Origin: Muribaculaceae bacterium
GTDB taxonomy: Bacteria > Bacteroidota > Bacteroidia > Bacteroidales > Muribaculaceae
Length of the DNA stretch: 19,598 bases
NCBI GenBank assembly: GCA_009775365.1
Contig: VSPM01000051.1
Location: 1 to 19,598 of the forward strand
Direction of reading: 5' to 3'
Position numbers and translations under genes: made by a program. Shown here one piece after another: positions 1-8,060 of this stretch (its first letter is position 1; every line of letters begins with the position of its first letter). Under the pieces are notes generated by a model that was not told the DNA's origin, made no database searches, and saw nothing but the letters and a program-made list of their open reading frames with translations.

Positions 1-41
1 ATTTTCAAATACCGACTTACACCGAAAGGTGAAGTCTTTGA

Positions 42-99
42 GAATCGCCAATACGTTCATATTGTTTAATGTTTTTTATAATGAACGCTTTGGCGATTC
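42..99. repeat. Long imperfect inverted repeat
   Basis: Arms GAATCGCC (42-49) and GGCGATTC (92-99) pair perfectly. After a symmetric 4-nt internal loop, CGTTCAT (54-60) pairs with ATGAACG (81-87), leaving a loop of about 20 nt that is mostly T and A. No T-run follows on either strand, so it does not look like an intrinsic terminator. It could be an operator, a structured RNA or a remnant of a mobile-element end. I see no gene in 1-286. Confidence 0.55.
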
Positions 100-143
100 A
101 TTTGTATTTGACAATTCGATATATTAACTTAATTTTCAACTAT

Positions 144-162
144 TTCGGTAATTTTTACCGAA
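144..162. repeat. Perfect 8-bp inverted repeat
   Basis: TTCGGTAA (144-151) and TTACCGAA (155-162) are separated by TTT, giving a tight hairpin or an operator-like palindrome. It lies in non-coding, AT-rich sequence between two other inverted repeats. Function unknown. Confidence 0.5.
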
Positions 163-191
163 TCATTGATGTAAGAGAAACATTCTTTTTT

Positions 192-228
192 AATCAGACT
201 TGTGTTGTGTCGTCAAGGGAATCTGATT
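192..228. repeat. Inverted repeat with nested stem
   Basis: AATCAGA (192-198) pairs with TCTGATT (222-228). Directly inside, CTTG (199-202) pairs with CAAG (214-217), leaving a 4-nt bulge on the right arm and an 11-nt loop. It is the third successive hairpin in this gene-free stretch. Function unknown. Confidence 0.4.
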
Positions 229-283
229 TCCGCACAGGTGATGTCACATTTGAAATAGGCTGACGTAACAAGCCCCGTTTAAA

Positions 284-327
284 AACAAAAAAATATCCTC
301 CTCGCAATGTCGCATTGCAAGGAGGAT
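284..327 (-). terminator. Rho-independent terminator of the M6 protease gene
   Basis: Read on the minus strand, ATCCTCCT (327-320) pairs with AGGAGGAT (302-295). An inner stem (318-313 with 309-304) closes a 3-nt loop. A run of T follows the stem at about 293-287. The hairpin begins about 30 nt past the stop codon of the minus-strand protease gene, which it should terminate. Confidence 0.85.
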
Positions 328-357
328 TCTTGTTTGTTGAGAATGTGTGGAATACTA

Positions 358-2172
358 TCAGCGTACTGTGAATTTCTGATTGCGTCCTCCGGATATAGCC
401 ACATACACTCCTGATGAGAGTGTGCAATGGTTATTGCTGATTGTTGCCACCTTACGTCCTGAGATGTCGTAGATTTCTACAGGATTATTTGCGGCATACA
501 CGCAGTTCCCTTCTATTCTGATGAGAGATCCGTTTTCAATGGTGGAAACGGACACTCCGGTGCCTTCCAATTTGCGGACAGTGAAAGAGATGATACCGTC
601 TTCAGACTCCGAGATGTCGTAAAGCCCTATGCCGAAAGAAGAGTTGTTCCAGTCAACTAATGCCGGAGCTGTTGTGTCGGTGAAAGACGTTACTCCGTCC
701 GTGCCGGGGAAAGCGTCGCCCGCTCTTGAATCTGGTGTCAGTTTATTATCGGCCTCGATAAGGTCTACTCTCTGATGGTCAGGGTCGTTGTTGGCAGCGT
801 TTATGAGCCAGATATCCAAGTCAAAATCAATATGCCACACAAGCATTCCGTGTCCGGGTATGTAAGCGTCGTTACCCTCCTGCTGGCGGTTCTCAAAGAG
901 GAAATATTCCTCTTCGCGGTCGGTAGGAATTAAGAATGCTTCATTCGAGCGGTGTACAGGCTTCAGTTCATATTCACTGGGCTCAGACAAAACTGCCGGT
1001 TCCATCCATCCGAGAGTGTATCGCTCGAAAGCGGAATAATAAGGGGGTGTGCGGCCGTCGTTGTTGTAGTTTCCGTTATCAATACATGACCATGAAGCCG
1101 GAGTGAAAGATGAGCCATAGTTAGTGGAATAAATGTCGGGAAGCCCCAGCACATGGCTGAACTCATGCACAAAAGTGCCGATGCCTACAGTAGCGTCCGA
1201 CATGGCAAGCTCGTTGGAACAGGCATATCTGTCGAGTAATAATTCATCGAAATAATATTTCTTTCTTGAAATGTCTGTGAGGAAAGCAGAGTGCGGCCAA
1301 ATTGTGTTGGCTCCGCCACCCTCAGCTTCGCCATATCCGGCATAAAACACATAAACATTGTCAATCACGCTGTCATTGTCGCAATCATAAAGAGAGAAAT
1401 CTATCTGGTCGTCGAGAAGAGAGCAGGCATCTGTTATCATTTTTTCCGGTCTGCGGTCGTTTGCCCCGCTAACATGCTGGCCGTAATAGGCCATATCTTT
1501 TTCCAGTTTCACAGGGCCGTAAACGTCAAACTTCGGTCTGAACTTGCCGTGAGAATTGGTTATGAAATAATCGCGCGCGCTTCCTGTGGCATTATTGTCG
1601 GAGAAACCCTCTTCATTGAGCATCCTTGTGAAATAGGCGTTAGGATCGTCGGTAGAAGAGAACTCATTGTCGGCAAACTCAGCTAGAATCACGAGCACAT
1701 GTTGCTCGCCTGTGGTCGGGAATGATGAGTCGAATCTTCCTGCCCCGGCCTTACGGGGAGAGGAATGGCGTGCAATCCTGTTGCTGCGTTCTGATATTTT
1801 CCGGGCATCCTGTTTCAGGAAGGCATCGTTAACTGCCTCCTGGTTTATTGTTCTCAGAAAATTTGAGGTTGAGGCCGGACGGCTTTCCGGGTTATCGGCA
1901 CGCACACCTGATGCCGCCGGCATGCCGTTTTCATCGCATAGGGCATAAACATAGAAGCCGTTGGCGTCTACAGTGAGCAGGTAGCCGTCGGAAGAGTAAG
2001 CCCTGTTTGACGATTCGTTACCGTCAAGCCTGATGTTTACTGTGGTGCCGTCAGGCTGCTTGGCTGTTATGATACCCGGCTTCGCAACGTTGGCGAGCAT
2101 GGAAGGGAAGAGGCAGAGGGAGGCGGCCACTACTGCTGTTTTCCGATAGAATTTAGGAAAATGTCTGGTCAT
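358..2172 (-). CDS. Secreted M6-family zinc metalloprotease with T9SS-like C-terminal tail
   Basis: A predicted 604-aa secreted endopeptidase of the M6 (immune inhibitor A-like) family. The zinc site HEFSHVLGLPD lies at residues 336-346, giving two His ligands and the conserved downstream Gly and Asp. I chose the start at 2172 because MTRHFPKFYRK followed by a hydrophobic stretch makes a good signal peptide, probably cut near Ala27; the frame stays open to 2289 but the added 39 residues look like non-coding DNA. The last ~40 residues (VEIYDISGRKV, then SSGVYVA, then a basic KFTVR end) resemble a type IX secretion sorting domain, suggesting export across the outer membrane. It is divergent from the C69 dipeptidase; together they suggest extracellular protein and peptide breakdown. 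The family call is firm; the substrate is unknown. Confidence 0.9.
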   Translation of the reverse strand: MTRHFPKFYRKTAVVAASLCLFPSMLANVAKPGIITAKQPDGTTVNIRLDGNESSNRAYSSDGYLLTVDANGFYVYALCDENGMPAASGVRADNPESRPASTSNFLRTINQEAVNDAFLKQDARKISERSNRIARHSSPRKAGAGRFDSSFPTTGEQHVLVILAEFADNEFSSTDDPNAYFTRMLNEEGFSDNNATGSARDYFITNSHGKFRPKFDVYGPVKLEKDMAYYGQHVSGANDRRPEKMITDACSLLDDQIDFSLYDCDNDSVIDNVYVFYAGYGEAEGGGANTIWPHSAFLTDISRKKYYFDELLLDRYACSNELAMSDATVGIGTFVHEFSHVLGLPDIYSTNYGSSFTPASWSCIDNGNYNNDGRTPPYYSAFERYTLGWMEPAVLSEPSEYELKPVHRSNEAFLIPTDREEEYFLFENRQQEGNDAYIPGHGMLVWHIDFDLDIWLINAANNDPDHQRVDLIEADNKLTPDSRAGDAFPGTDGVTSFTDTTAPALVDWNNSSFGIGLYDISESEDGIISFTVRKLEGTGVSVSTIENGSLIRIEGNCVYAANNPVEIYDISGRKVATISNNHCTLSSGVYVAISGGRNQKFTVR

Positions 2173-2234
2173 AAATGTATAGTTATAATGTTGTTTTTGA
2201 TTCAAAATCAGGTTATGACAATATTGATTAAACC

Positions 2235-2242
2235 CAAATTTA
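2235..2242 (-). promoter_or_regulatory. Possible -7 box for the M6 protease gene
   Basis: TAAATTTG on the minus strand fits the Bacteroidota -7 consensus TAnnTTTG and would give a leader of roughly 55-60 nt. No TTTG is seen at the expected -33 distance, so support is weak. Confidence 0.3.
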
Positions 2243-2367
2243 TAATAAAAAAAACAATATGCAGGATTATGAAATAATAAAAGATGCAAATGATGCGGAA
2301 ATATTTATCTGGTTAAATATTTTCATAAGTAAAAACATTTCTATAAAGAGGAATAGATGCTTTTTGA

Positions 2368-2399
2368 TTTGCTGTTTGAATATATTTTATGTACTTTTG
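2368..2399 (+). promoter_or_regulatory. Bacteroidota-type promoter for the C69 dipeptidase
   Basis: TTTG at 2368-2371 and TACTTTTG at 2392-2399 are separated by exactly 20 nt, matching the -33/-7 consensus of the Bacteroidota primary sigma factor. Transcription would start near 2405, leaving a leader of about 60 nt. It may drive the dipeptidase and the exporter genes together. Confidence 0.65.
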
Positions 2400-2465
2400 T
2401 GAATATATTCATCATTTATGGCGTGTGATTGTATCCGCCTATTATATTTTCTAATCTAATAATTT

Positions 2466-4091
2466 ATGAAAGCGATGAAATACAGTCTGTTGCTGGTTTC
2501 CGCGTTGCTCTGTTTCTCTATGAACGGCGCGGTAAATGCCGATGGCTTTCAGGCTGATAACAATGATGCCTGCACGAGCATTATGGTGGGGCGTCTTGCT
2601 TCTTCCGACGGTTCGGTGATGACAAGCCACACATGCGATTCGTGGTATCGCACGTGGATGCAGTCAGTGGCTCCTGCCGATTATCCCGCCGACACAGTTA
2701 TGAGCATATACACCGGAAGGATGCATACGGAATATCCCGACAGCAAAGACGGCATGAAAGAGGTTGGGCAGATTCCTCAGGCCCGCCACACCTACCGTTT
2801 CCTTGACACCGCCTATCCGTGTCTCAATGAGAGGCAGCTTGCTATAGGCGAGACCACATATAGCGGGCTAGACACTCTTTGCAACCCGGATGGTATGTTT
2901 ATGATAGAGGAGCTTGAGAGAGTGGCTCTTCAGCGATGCTCCACGGCGCGTGAGGCTATTACGCTGATGGGAGAACTGATAAAGGAATATGGCTATGGCG
3001 ACAGTGGAGAATGCCTCACTATAGCCGACCCAAAGGAGGTATGGATTTTTGAGGTGCAGGGTGAAGGAAAAGACAAGAAAGGAGGCGTGTGGGCCGCAGT
3101 GAGAATCCCCGACGACCATATTGCGGTGTCGGCCAATGTGAGCCGCATTGGCACTCTCGACCTTAAAGACAAGGATAACTATATGGCCTCTGACAATGTG
3201 AAGGATGTGGCCAAAAAGATGGGTCTTTGGGACGGAAAGGGTGAGTTCTCATTCTGGAAGGCTTATAGCAAGAAGAATTATCTTGACGAGCCGAAAAACT
3301 ATAGTGTGCGCGAACTCTTTATTATGCAGCAGCTTGCTCCCAATGCAGGGTTTAACGAGAGCATGGAAGAACTCCCGCTCAGTGTGAAACCGGAGAAAAA
3401 GGTGAGCGTGGAAGATGTGGCACGCCTCCTGGGCTCTTACTATGAGGGCACCCCGATGAATCTCAGCGGACGCATGATGGTGAAGAATAAAGACAAAAAA
3501 GAGGGTGACGGACCCGAGGTGCCCGACAGTGTGGTCAGCCCTGTGGCCAACCCCTGGATGCAGCCCGATGAGATAGCGGTGTATGAGGCAATGGGTGATT
3601 CTCTTATGCATAACATCCGCACAGTCAGTGTTCCATGGTGTTCTTACTCTACAATCATACAGTGTCGCGACTGGCTTCCAGACGGAGTTGGCGGCGTGGC
3701 ATGGATCTGCCTTGACAATCCCGGGCAGTCGCCGCGCTTTCCGGTTTTTGCCGGCGGCACCGACCTTCCCGACATGCTGAAAGTGTGCGGGCAGCACCGC
3801 AATCGCGACGACGCTGCGCTTTGGCATTTCCGCCAGCCCAACAAGCTCGCCACAGTGCGATGGGGCGACGCGCGCAAGACTCTTGAGCCGGCACGCGACT
3901 ATTTCCTTAAAAAAGGCAGCCGCGAGCTTCCGGCAATAGAGAAAGCATATGCCGAACTGATTTCTGCCGGAGAGAATGAGGAGGCCGCGAAACTTCTTAC
4001 TGACTATACTCGCGACTTTTTCGGCGCGGCTGTGCTCCGCTGGGATGAGCTTGGCAACTCTTATTGGCGTGCGCGCTGGAAAGGTTTTTGA
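2466..4091 (+). CDS. C69-family dipeptidase (PepD-like Ntn hydrolase)
   Basis: A predicted 541-aa dipeptidase of peptidase family C69. The N-terminal ~25 residues form a signal peptide. A short propeptide then precedes DNNDACTSIMVGR, where Cys36 is expected to become the N-terminal nucleophile after self-processing; the following LASSDGSVMTSHTCDS is typical of the family. Length matches the Bacteroidales secreted C69 enzymes. Met4 (2475) is an alternative start. The gene has its own good promoter and ends 25 nt before the ABC ATPase gene, so cotranscription is likely. The probable role is cleavage of dipeptides in the periplasm or outside the cell, complementing the divergent M6 protease. Specificity cannot be read from the sequence. 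Confidence 0.9.
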   Translation: MKAMKYSLLLVSALLCFSMNGAVNADGFQADNNDACTSIMVGRLASSDGSVMTSHTCDSWYRTWMQSVAPADYPADTVMSIYTGRMHTEYPDSKDGMKEVGQIPQARHTYRFLDTAYPCLNERQLAIGETTYSGLDTLCNPDGMFMIEELERVALQRCSTAREAITLMGELIKEYGYGDSGECLTIADPKEVWIFEVQGEGKDKKGGVWAAVRIPDDHIAVSANVSRIGTLDLKDKDNYMASDNVKDVAKKMGLWDGKGEFSFWKAYSKKNYLDEPKNYSVRELFIMQQLAPNAGFNESMEELPLSVKPEKKVSVEDVARLLGSYYEGTPMNLSGRMMVKNKDKKEGDGPEVPDSVVSPVANPWMQPDEIAVYEAMGDSLMHNIRTVSVPWCSYSTIIQCRDWLPDGVGGVAWICLDNPGQSPRFPVFAGGTDLPDMLKVCGQHRNRDDAALWHFRQPNKLATVRWGDARKTLEPARDYFLKKGSRELPAIEKAYAELISAGENEEAAKLLTDYTRDFFGAAVLRWDELGNSYWRARWKGF

Positions 4092-4116
4092 TAAATGAAA
4101 ACATCCTTGAAACATT

Positions 4117-5076
4117 ATGGATATAATTAAAGCAGAAAATATTACTAAGCGGTTCACAAACCATGTAGCACTTGACGATGTGAGCGTCAGCATACCCGAA
4201 GGTTCAATCTACGGGCTTCTGGGGCCTAACGGGGCGGGAAAAACCACTCTCATAAGAATAATCAACCACATAACTGCTCCCGACAGCGGAACTGTGACCT
4301 TCAACGGACACCCGCTCACGGCTAACGATGTGGTCAACATAGGATATTTGCCTGAGGAGCGTGGCCTTTATAAGAAAATGAAGGTGGGAGACCAGGCTCT
4401 ATTCTTCGCTAAACTGAAAGGATTGAAGACCCGCGAGGCCACTATGGAACTGCGCAAATGGTTTGAGCGTTTCGGCATTCTTGACTGGTGGGGCAAGAAG
4501 GTTGAGGAGCTTTCAAAAGGTATGGCCCAGAAAGTGCAGTTTATAGTGACGGTGCTTCATCGTCCGAAGCTGCTGATTTTTGATGAGCCGTTTTCAGGAT
4601 TCGACCCCATTAATGCCGAGCTTCTGAAAAACGAGATTTTAAGGCTTTGCGATGAAGGAGCCACTGTGATATTCTCCACCCACAATATGAGCAGCGTGGA
4701 GTCGCTGTGTGATAACTTCACGCTTATCAATCGCTCGCACAATATTTTGTCGGGGAATGTGGCTGAGATACGCCGGGAAATGGGTCGCAACCATTATCGC
4801 CTGTCTTTTCAGGGAGTGCCTGAGGAGCTTCTGTCTCGCCTTGGAGACAAAGTGCTTTCCTATGACATGTCGAAGCCTGAGCTTACGAAAGACGGCCCTA
4901 TCTTCAATGCCGAGTTCAAACTGAAAGAGGGTGTGGAGATGAGAGATTTTATATCGGAGGTTAACAATGCAGTCGACATTGTGACATTCGACCGTGCTCT
5001 CCCTTCTATGAATGAGATTTTTATAAAGACAGTCGAGAAAGCCAACGCAAACGCTTCGGCCGGAGTTGAGCAGTGA
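4117..5076 (+). CDS. ABC-2 exporter ATP-binding protein (NatA-like)
   Basis: A 319-aa cytoplasmic ATPase subunit. In order it shows Walker A GPNGAGKTT (from residue 36), a Q-loop region with the YLPEER form common in NatA/DrrA-type proteins, the signature LSKGM (132-136), Walker B LLIFDEP with Asp156 and catalytic Glu157, and the switch His189 in STHNM. The ~100 residues after the nucleotide-binding domain fit the C-terminal domain (DUF4162-type) of drug, sodium or bacteriocin exporters. It lies 25 nt after the dipeptidase gene and 16 nt before the permease gene. It should power the permease encoded next to it. The exported substrate is unknown; sodium or drug export is a family guess only. 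Confidence 0.92.
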   Translation: MDIIKAENITKRFTNHVALDDVSVSIPEGSIYGLLGPNGAGKTTLIRIINHITAPDSGTVTFNGHPLTANDVVNIGYLPEERGLYKKMKVGDQALFFAKLKGLKTREATMELRKWFERFGILDWWGKKVEELSKGMAQKVQFIVTVLHRPKLLIFDEPFSGFDPINAELLKNEILRLCDEGATVIFSTHNMSSVESLCDNFTLINRSHNILSGNVAEIRREMGRNHYRLSFQGVPEELLSRLGDKVLSYDMSKPELTKDGPIFNAEFKLKEGVEMRDFISEVNNAVDIVTFDRALPSMNEIFIKTVEKANANASAGVEQ

Positions 5077-5092
5077 TTATAATGATAGAAAT

Positions 5093-6415
5093 ATGAGCAG
5101 TAATTTAGGAATAATAATATCTCGCGAGATTCGCGAGCGTGTGGTAAAGAAAAGCTTTATACTCACCACACTTCTCACCCCTCTGTTTATGGTCTTAATG
5201 ATGGTGGCGCCCGCTCTGATTATGGAGCTTTCTACACCGTCTGAAAAGAACATGGCAGTCATAGATAACAGCGGGCTTATTTTCCCCGAGCTTGTGAAGG
5301 AAAGCGAATCGCTTGAATATCTTAAACTGTCGAATGTGTCGCTTCCGCTTGGCTCAGTGCTTGAATCGGATGACTACGACGCTATTTTGTGGGTGAACGG
5401 CGATGTGGTTGAAAATCCGCAGGATGTAGTGCTGTATCAGCGCGACGCAGGCTCCATGCTTGTGGAAGGCACAATCAGCAATATAATCAACACCACCGTA
5501 GAGAACCAGAGGCTGAGGTCGTATAATATTGAAAACCTTGGCGACATTCTTGACGAAGTGAAAGTGGATAGCATCCTGAAAGTGATAAGGATAGATGAAG
5601 ACGGCAATGGGGAGAGCGTGTCGTCGTCTGCGTCGTTTTTTCTCGGACTTGCAATGTCGTTCATTCTCTATATGTTCCTTCTTATGTATGGTCAGATGGT
5701 TATGACTTCAATTATAGAAGAGAAGAACAACAGAGTGCTTGAGCTTGTGGTTTCATCGGTAAAGCCGCTGCAGCTTATGCTTGGAAAGATAATCGGTGTT
5801 GGTCTTGTGGCAGTGATTCAGATAGCGATATGGGGATGTATCATGTGCATCATGAGCGTGGTTGTCATGCCTATGGTCATGCCTGAAGGGCTTAACGAGC
5901 AGGTTGCCATGATGAATGCCGGCACATTCAATCCGGCCGACACAACAATGGATCCCGACATGATTAAGGCATTGGCTATGTTCACTTCTGTGGGCTATCT
6001 TGCAAAGCTCTTCATGTATATCACTCTTTTCCTCATAGGCGGATTCCTTTTCTATGCTTCGATTTTTGCGGCTATCGGCTCTGCGGTAGACAATATCCAG
6101 GATGCCTCTCAGCTTCAGACATTCGCGGTTCTTCCCATAATAGTGGCATTGGTGTTTGCCCTTTCTATTGGCAATGACCCCAACAGCACGACTGCCTTAT
6201 GGCTGTCGATGATTCCGTTCACATCGCCGATGGTGATGCTTTCGCGAGTGCCGTTTGATGTGGCCTCATGGCAGATATGGGTGTCTTTGATTATACTTTA
6301 CATCTCTTTTGTGGGCATGGCATGGATAGCCGCCAAAATCTATCGTGTAGGTATCTTCATGTACGGCAAGAAACCCACAATCAAAGACCTCATCCGCTGG
6401 GCCCGCTACAAATAA
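5093..6415 (+). CDS. ABC-2 type permease (NatB-like)
   Basis: A 440-aa inner-membrane permease that partners the preceding ATPase. An N-terminal cytoplasmic ISREIRERVVKKSF segment leads into a first membrane span at about residues 22-44. A large external loop of roughly 140 residues follows, then five more hydrophobic segments, giving the six-span layout of the NatB/YhaP group (ABC2_membrane_3 type). The ATG at 5093 is chosen, 16 nt after the ATPase stop; an in-frame TTG at 5066 would overlap the ATPase gene and adds only nine polar residues. No terminator with a T-run separates it from the restriction gene 40 nt downstream; only an A/T-only palindrome sits over the stop codon. Confidence 0.9.
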   Translation: MSSNLGIIISREIRERVVKKSFILTTLLTPLFMVLMMVAPALIMELSTPSEKNMAVIDNSGLIFPELVKESESLEYLKLSNVSLPLGSVLESDDYDAILWVNGDVVENPQDVVLYQRDAGSMLVEGTISNIINTTVENQRLRSYNIENLGDILDEVKVDSILKVIRIDEDGNGESVSSSASFFLGLAMSFILYMFLLMYGQMVMTSIIEEKNNRVLELVVSSVKPLQLMLGKIIGVGLVAVIQIAIWGCIMCIMSVVVMPMVMPEGLNEQVAMMNAGTFNPADTTMDPDMIKALAMFTSVGYLAKLFMYITLFLIGGFLFYASIFAAIGSAVDNIQDASQLQTFAVLPIIVALVFALSIGNDPNSTTALWLSMIPFTSPMVMLSRVPFDVASWQIWVSLIILYISFVGMAWIAAKIYRVGIFMYGKKPTIKDLIRWARYK

Positions 6416-6455
6416 TATAAATATTATTGTTAATTAGCATTGCAATCAAATCTTA

Positions 6456-7736
6456 ATGGCGGTTTCAGACGACAGGAAATTTACAAGAGCGCAAGTATAT
6501 GCACTTTTAGAGGGCATTAAGGGACTGACTTTGGGTGAGGTTGACTCATCCGGTCAGTTCGTCCGCGCTCAAAAAAGCAGTAAAATCACCGGTATTGCCG
6601 GTGATGTAATAGAGCAGTCTGTGTTTGGATATGCCCGTGATAGCAGGCAGGAATGTGATATTGAGATTGACGGTGTGCTGACTGAACTCAAAACTACCGG
6701 AGTGCGTATCCCCAAGAAAGATTTAAGTAAGGCTATCGGGAAAGTCGGTAATGAATATAATTTGTATCTTGGAGCAAAAGAGGGTATCAGCATTACAGGA
6801 GTAACATTCGATCCTGAAATACAGTTAGATTTCTTTTCTTCTCATTTTTGGGAAAAATCTGAACATTTACTAATAGTGTTCTATGAGTATAGATCCTATG
6901 ACATTGTGCCGGCTTCCGGATATAAACATTTTCCTGTTGTAGGTTACTGCTATAATACATTTTCGGAAGTTGAAGTGTCGCAGTTAAGACATGATTGGGA
7001 AATTGTAAGAGATTATCTAAAGCAGGTGTATGCAGTAAGTGCAGATACTAACGACCGTAACGAGCATTTGCAAGGTTTCACTCATATTTTGCGTCCTGAA
7101 CTGTTACTTATAGAGTTGGTTCCGGGATTTAAGAAAAAAGTTACAGGAGCATATCAAAAACCTCGTTATCGATTAAAGCAGACTTTTGTAGACTATATTG
7201 TGCGCGGACATTTTAACAAGAAACGAGCTAAGCATGAAATCAATCTTCGAGAGCCATTTTCAAGTTTTGCGGAACTTGATGAGCGATGCCGAGCATTGAC
7301 TAAATTATATGGAGGTAAGTCGCTTGGTCAATTAATGCGAGAACTTGATATAACAAGCAAGCGACCTATAAAGAATCTAAGTGCGCTTTGTATCATTAAA
7401 ATGTTTGGAGCTGATTGTAATCGTCTTAACCTGATTGCGGATTTTACTAAGGCTGGAATTATTGCCAAAACTATCACCCTCAAGCCAGATGGGAAGCGAA
7501 CAGAAGACATGAAGCTGAACCGTATTGATTTTGAAGAATGGACTGACCGGGACAGAGATTTTGAAGAATCAGACATATATGTTTATTTTTGTGAACATAG
7601 TTTCTTATGTCCGGTTTTTTGCGAACATGATTCTTCAGATTGTTTGAAAACTACGTTTGAAGGATTTAAGCGTTTTGCGTTTGATGAAGTTTTTTTTAGA
7701 AAAAGAGGTCAGGAGAGTATGGGAAGATTCCCGTAA
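6456..7736 (+). CDS. Sau3AI/MutH-type restriction endonuclease, N-terminal part ending at a frameshift
   Basis: This open frame (426 aa) carries most of a type II endonuclease of the Sau3AI/MutH family, which cuts at GATC. The N-terminal MutH-like domain has TGIAGDVIEQSVFG (Glu53), an acidic cluster at Asp68-Asp72 and the E77-L-K79 motif followed by TTGV, which together form the metal-dependent catalytic site of the family. The second half should be the MutH-like regulatory and dimerisation domain. Family homology stops near residue 412 and resumes in the +1 frame, so the last ~13 residues before the TAA are out-of-frame sequence. Joined, the gene would encode about 513 aa, close to Sau3AI (489 aa). 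As read, the enzyme is truncated and may be inactive. Its AT content is much higher than that of its upstream neighbours. Confidence 0.8.
   Translation: MAVSDDRKFTRAQVYALLEGIKGLTLGEVDSSGQFVRAQKSSKITGIAGDVIEQSVFGYARDSRQECDIEIDGVLTELKTTGVRIPKKDLSKAIGKVGNEYNLYLGAKEGISITGVTFDPEIQLDFFSSHFWEKSEHLLIVFYEYRSYDIVPASGYKHFPVVGYCYNTFSEVEVSQLRHDWEIVRDYLKQVYAVSADTNDRNEHLQGFTHILRPELLLIELVPGFKKKVTGAYQKPRYRLKQTFVDYIVRGHFNKKRAKHEINLREPFSSFAELDERCRALTKLYGGKSLGQLMRELDITSKRPIKNLSALCIIKMFGADCNRLNLIADFTKAGIIAKTITLKPDGKRTEDMKLNRIDFEEWTDRDRDFEESDIYVYFCEHSFLCPVFCEHDSSDCLKTTFEGFKRFAFDEVFFRKRGQESMGRFP
7690..7697 (+). repeat. Run of eight T at the frameshift point
   Basis: Eight consecutive T residues, followed by AG and five A, lie exactly where the endonuclease homology changes frame. 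Seven T (or ten) would join the two frames as DEVFLEKEVRRVW. Eight T leads to a TAA 13 codons later, and nine T gives an immediate TAG. This is either a slippage-prone switch, a fixed mutation or a sequencing error. Confidence 0.7.
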
Positions 7737-7998
7737 TCTTATTTATCGTAATGAACTTAGATGGATTTATAATCTCTCTCCTTCCGGAGAATATGTCAAG
7801 AATAAAAGTGGCAGTTATAAAGGGGCTCCGAATTTTCCAAAGAGTTCAGACTATACAGTTTTCTTTAGAGGAGGCAATCTGGATTCGAGTGAGCGAGAAA
7901 GAACGGAATGTGTGAATGGAATTAATATGTTACCTCAGTATTATTGGCTAAAAGGTTCGTTTATTGCAACTAAATTAAAATCTTTACCATTCTTGTGA
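7696..7998 (+). pseudogene. C-terminal part of the Sau3AI-type endonuclease, out of frame
   Basis: About 100 codons continue the endonuclease in the +1 frame, starting LEKEVRRVWEDSRNLIYRN. The conserved-looking end MLPQYYWLKGSF is what I expect at the C-terminus of Sau3AI-like enzymes. This frame has an upstream ATG at 7657, but the residues from there to 7695 are the shadow of the other frame, so independent expression is unlikely. The segment has no early stops and looks well preserved, which argues for a recent or reversible frameshift or a sequencing error. It ends 62 nt before the methyltransferase gene. Confidence 0.75.
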
Positions 7999-8030
7999 GG
8001 TAATCAAAACTTGATAGGGATATTGCCTCA
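7996..8030 (+). promoter_or_regulatory. Intercistronic hairpin between endonuclease and methyltransferase
   Basis: TGAGG (7996-8000, including the stop codon) pairs with CCTCA (8026-8030). A smaller perfect stem, ATCAA (8003-8007) with TTGAT (8011-8015), is nested inside. No T-run follows. It might protect or attenuate the operon mRNA between the two genes; this is inference from base pairing only. Confidence 0.35.
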
Positions 8031-8060
8031 GTTAAAATTAAGAGTGTTGTTAGGTGAATT

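Noticed and set aside
69..263. Small 64-codon frame near the left edge
   Set aside because: It runs through three inverted repeats, has no promoter or family motif and is AT-driven; left as non-coding.
2173..2289. Longer N-terminus for the M6 protease, from 2289
   Set aside because: The extra 39 residues would precede a good signal peptide, and the likely -7 box at 2235-2242 lies inside this stretch.
3249..4193. Minus-strand open frame of 314 codons opposite the dipeptidase gene
   Set aside because: It mirrors the codon bias of the real plus-strand C69 gene, has no recognisable domain and runs into the ABC gene; treated as a shadow.
5066..5092. TTG start for the ABC permease
   Set aside because: An ATG lies nine codons downstream at 5093, directly before the normal N-terminus.
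6411..6428. Palindrome AATAATAT-AA-ATATTATT over the permease stop as a terminator
   Set aside because: It is entirely A/T with a 2-nt loop and no T-run, so it is too weak to act as an intrinsic terminator.
7683..7740. Programmed -1 ribosomal frameshift in the endonuclease gene
   Set aside because: Joining the frames needs a +1 (or -2) shift, not -1; no stimulatory stem directly after the T-run was seen.
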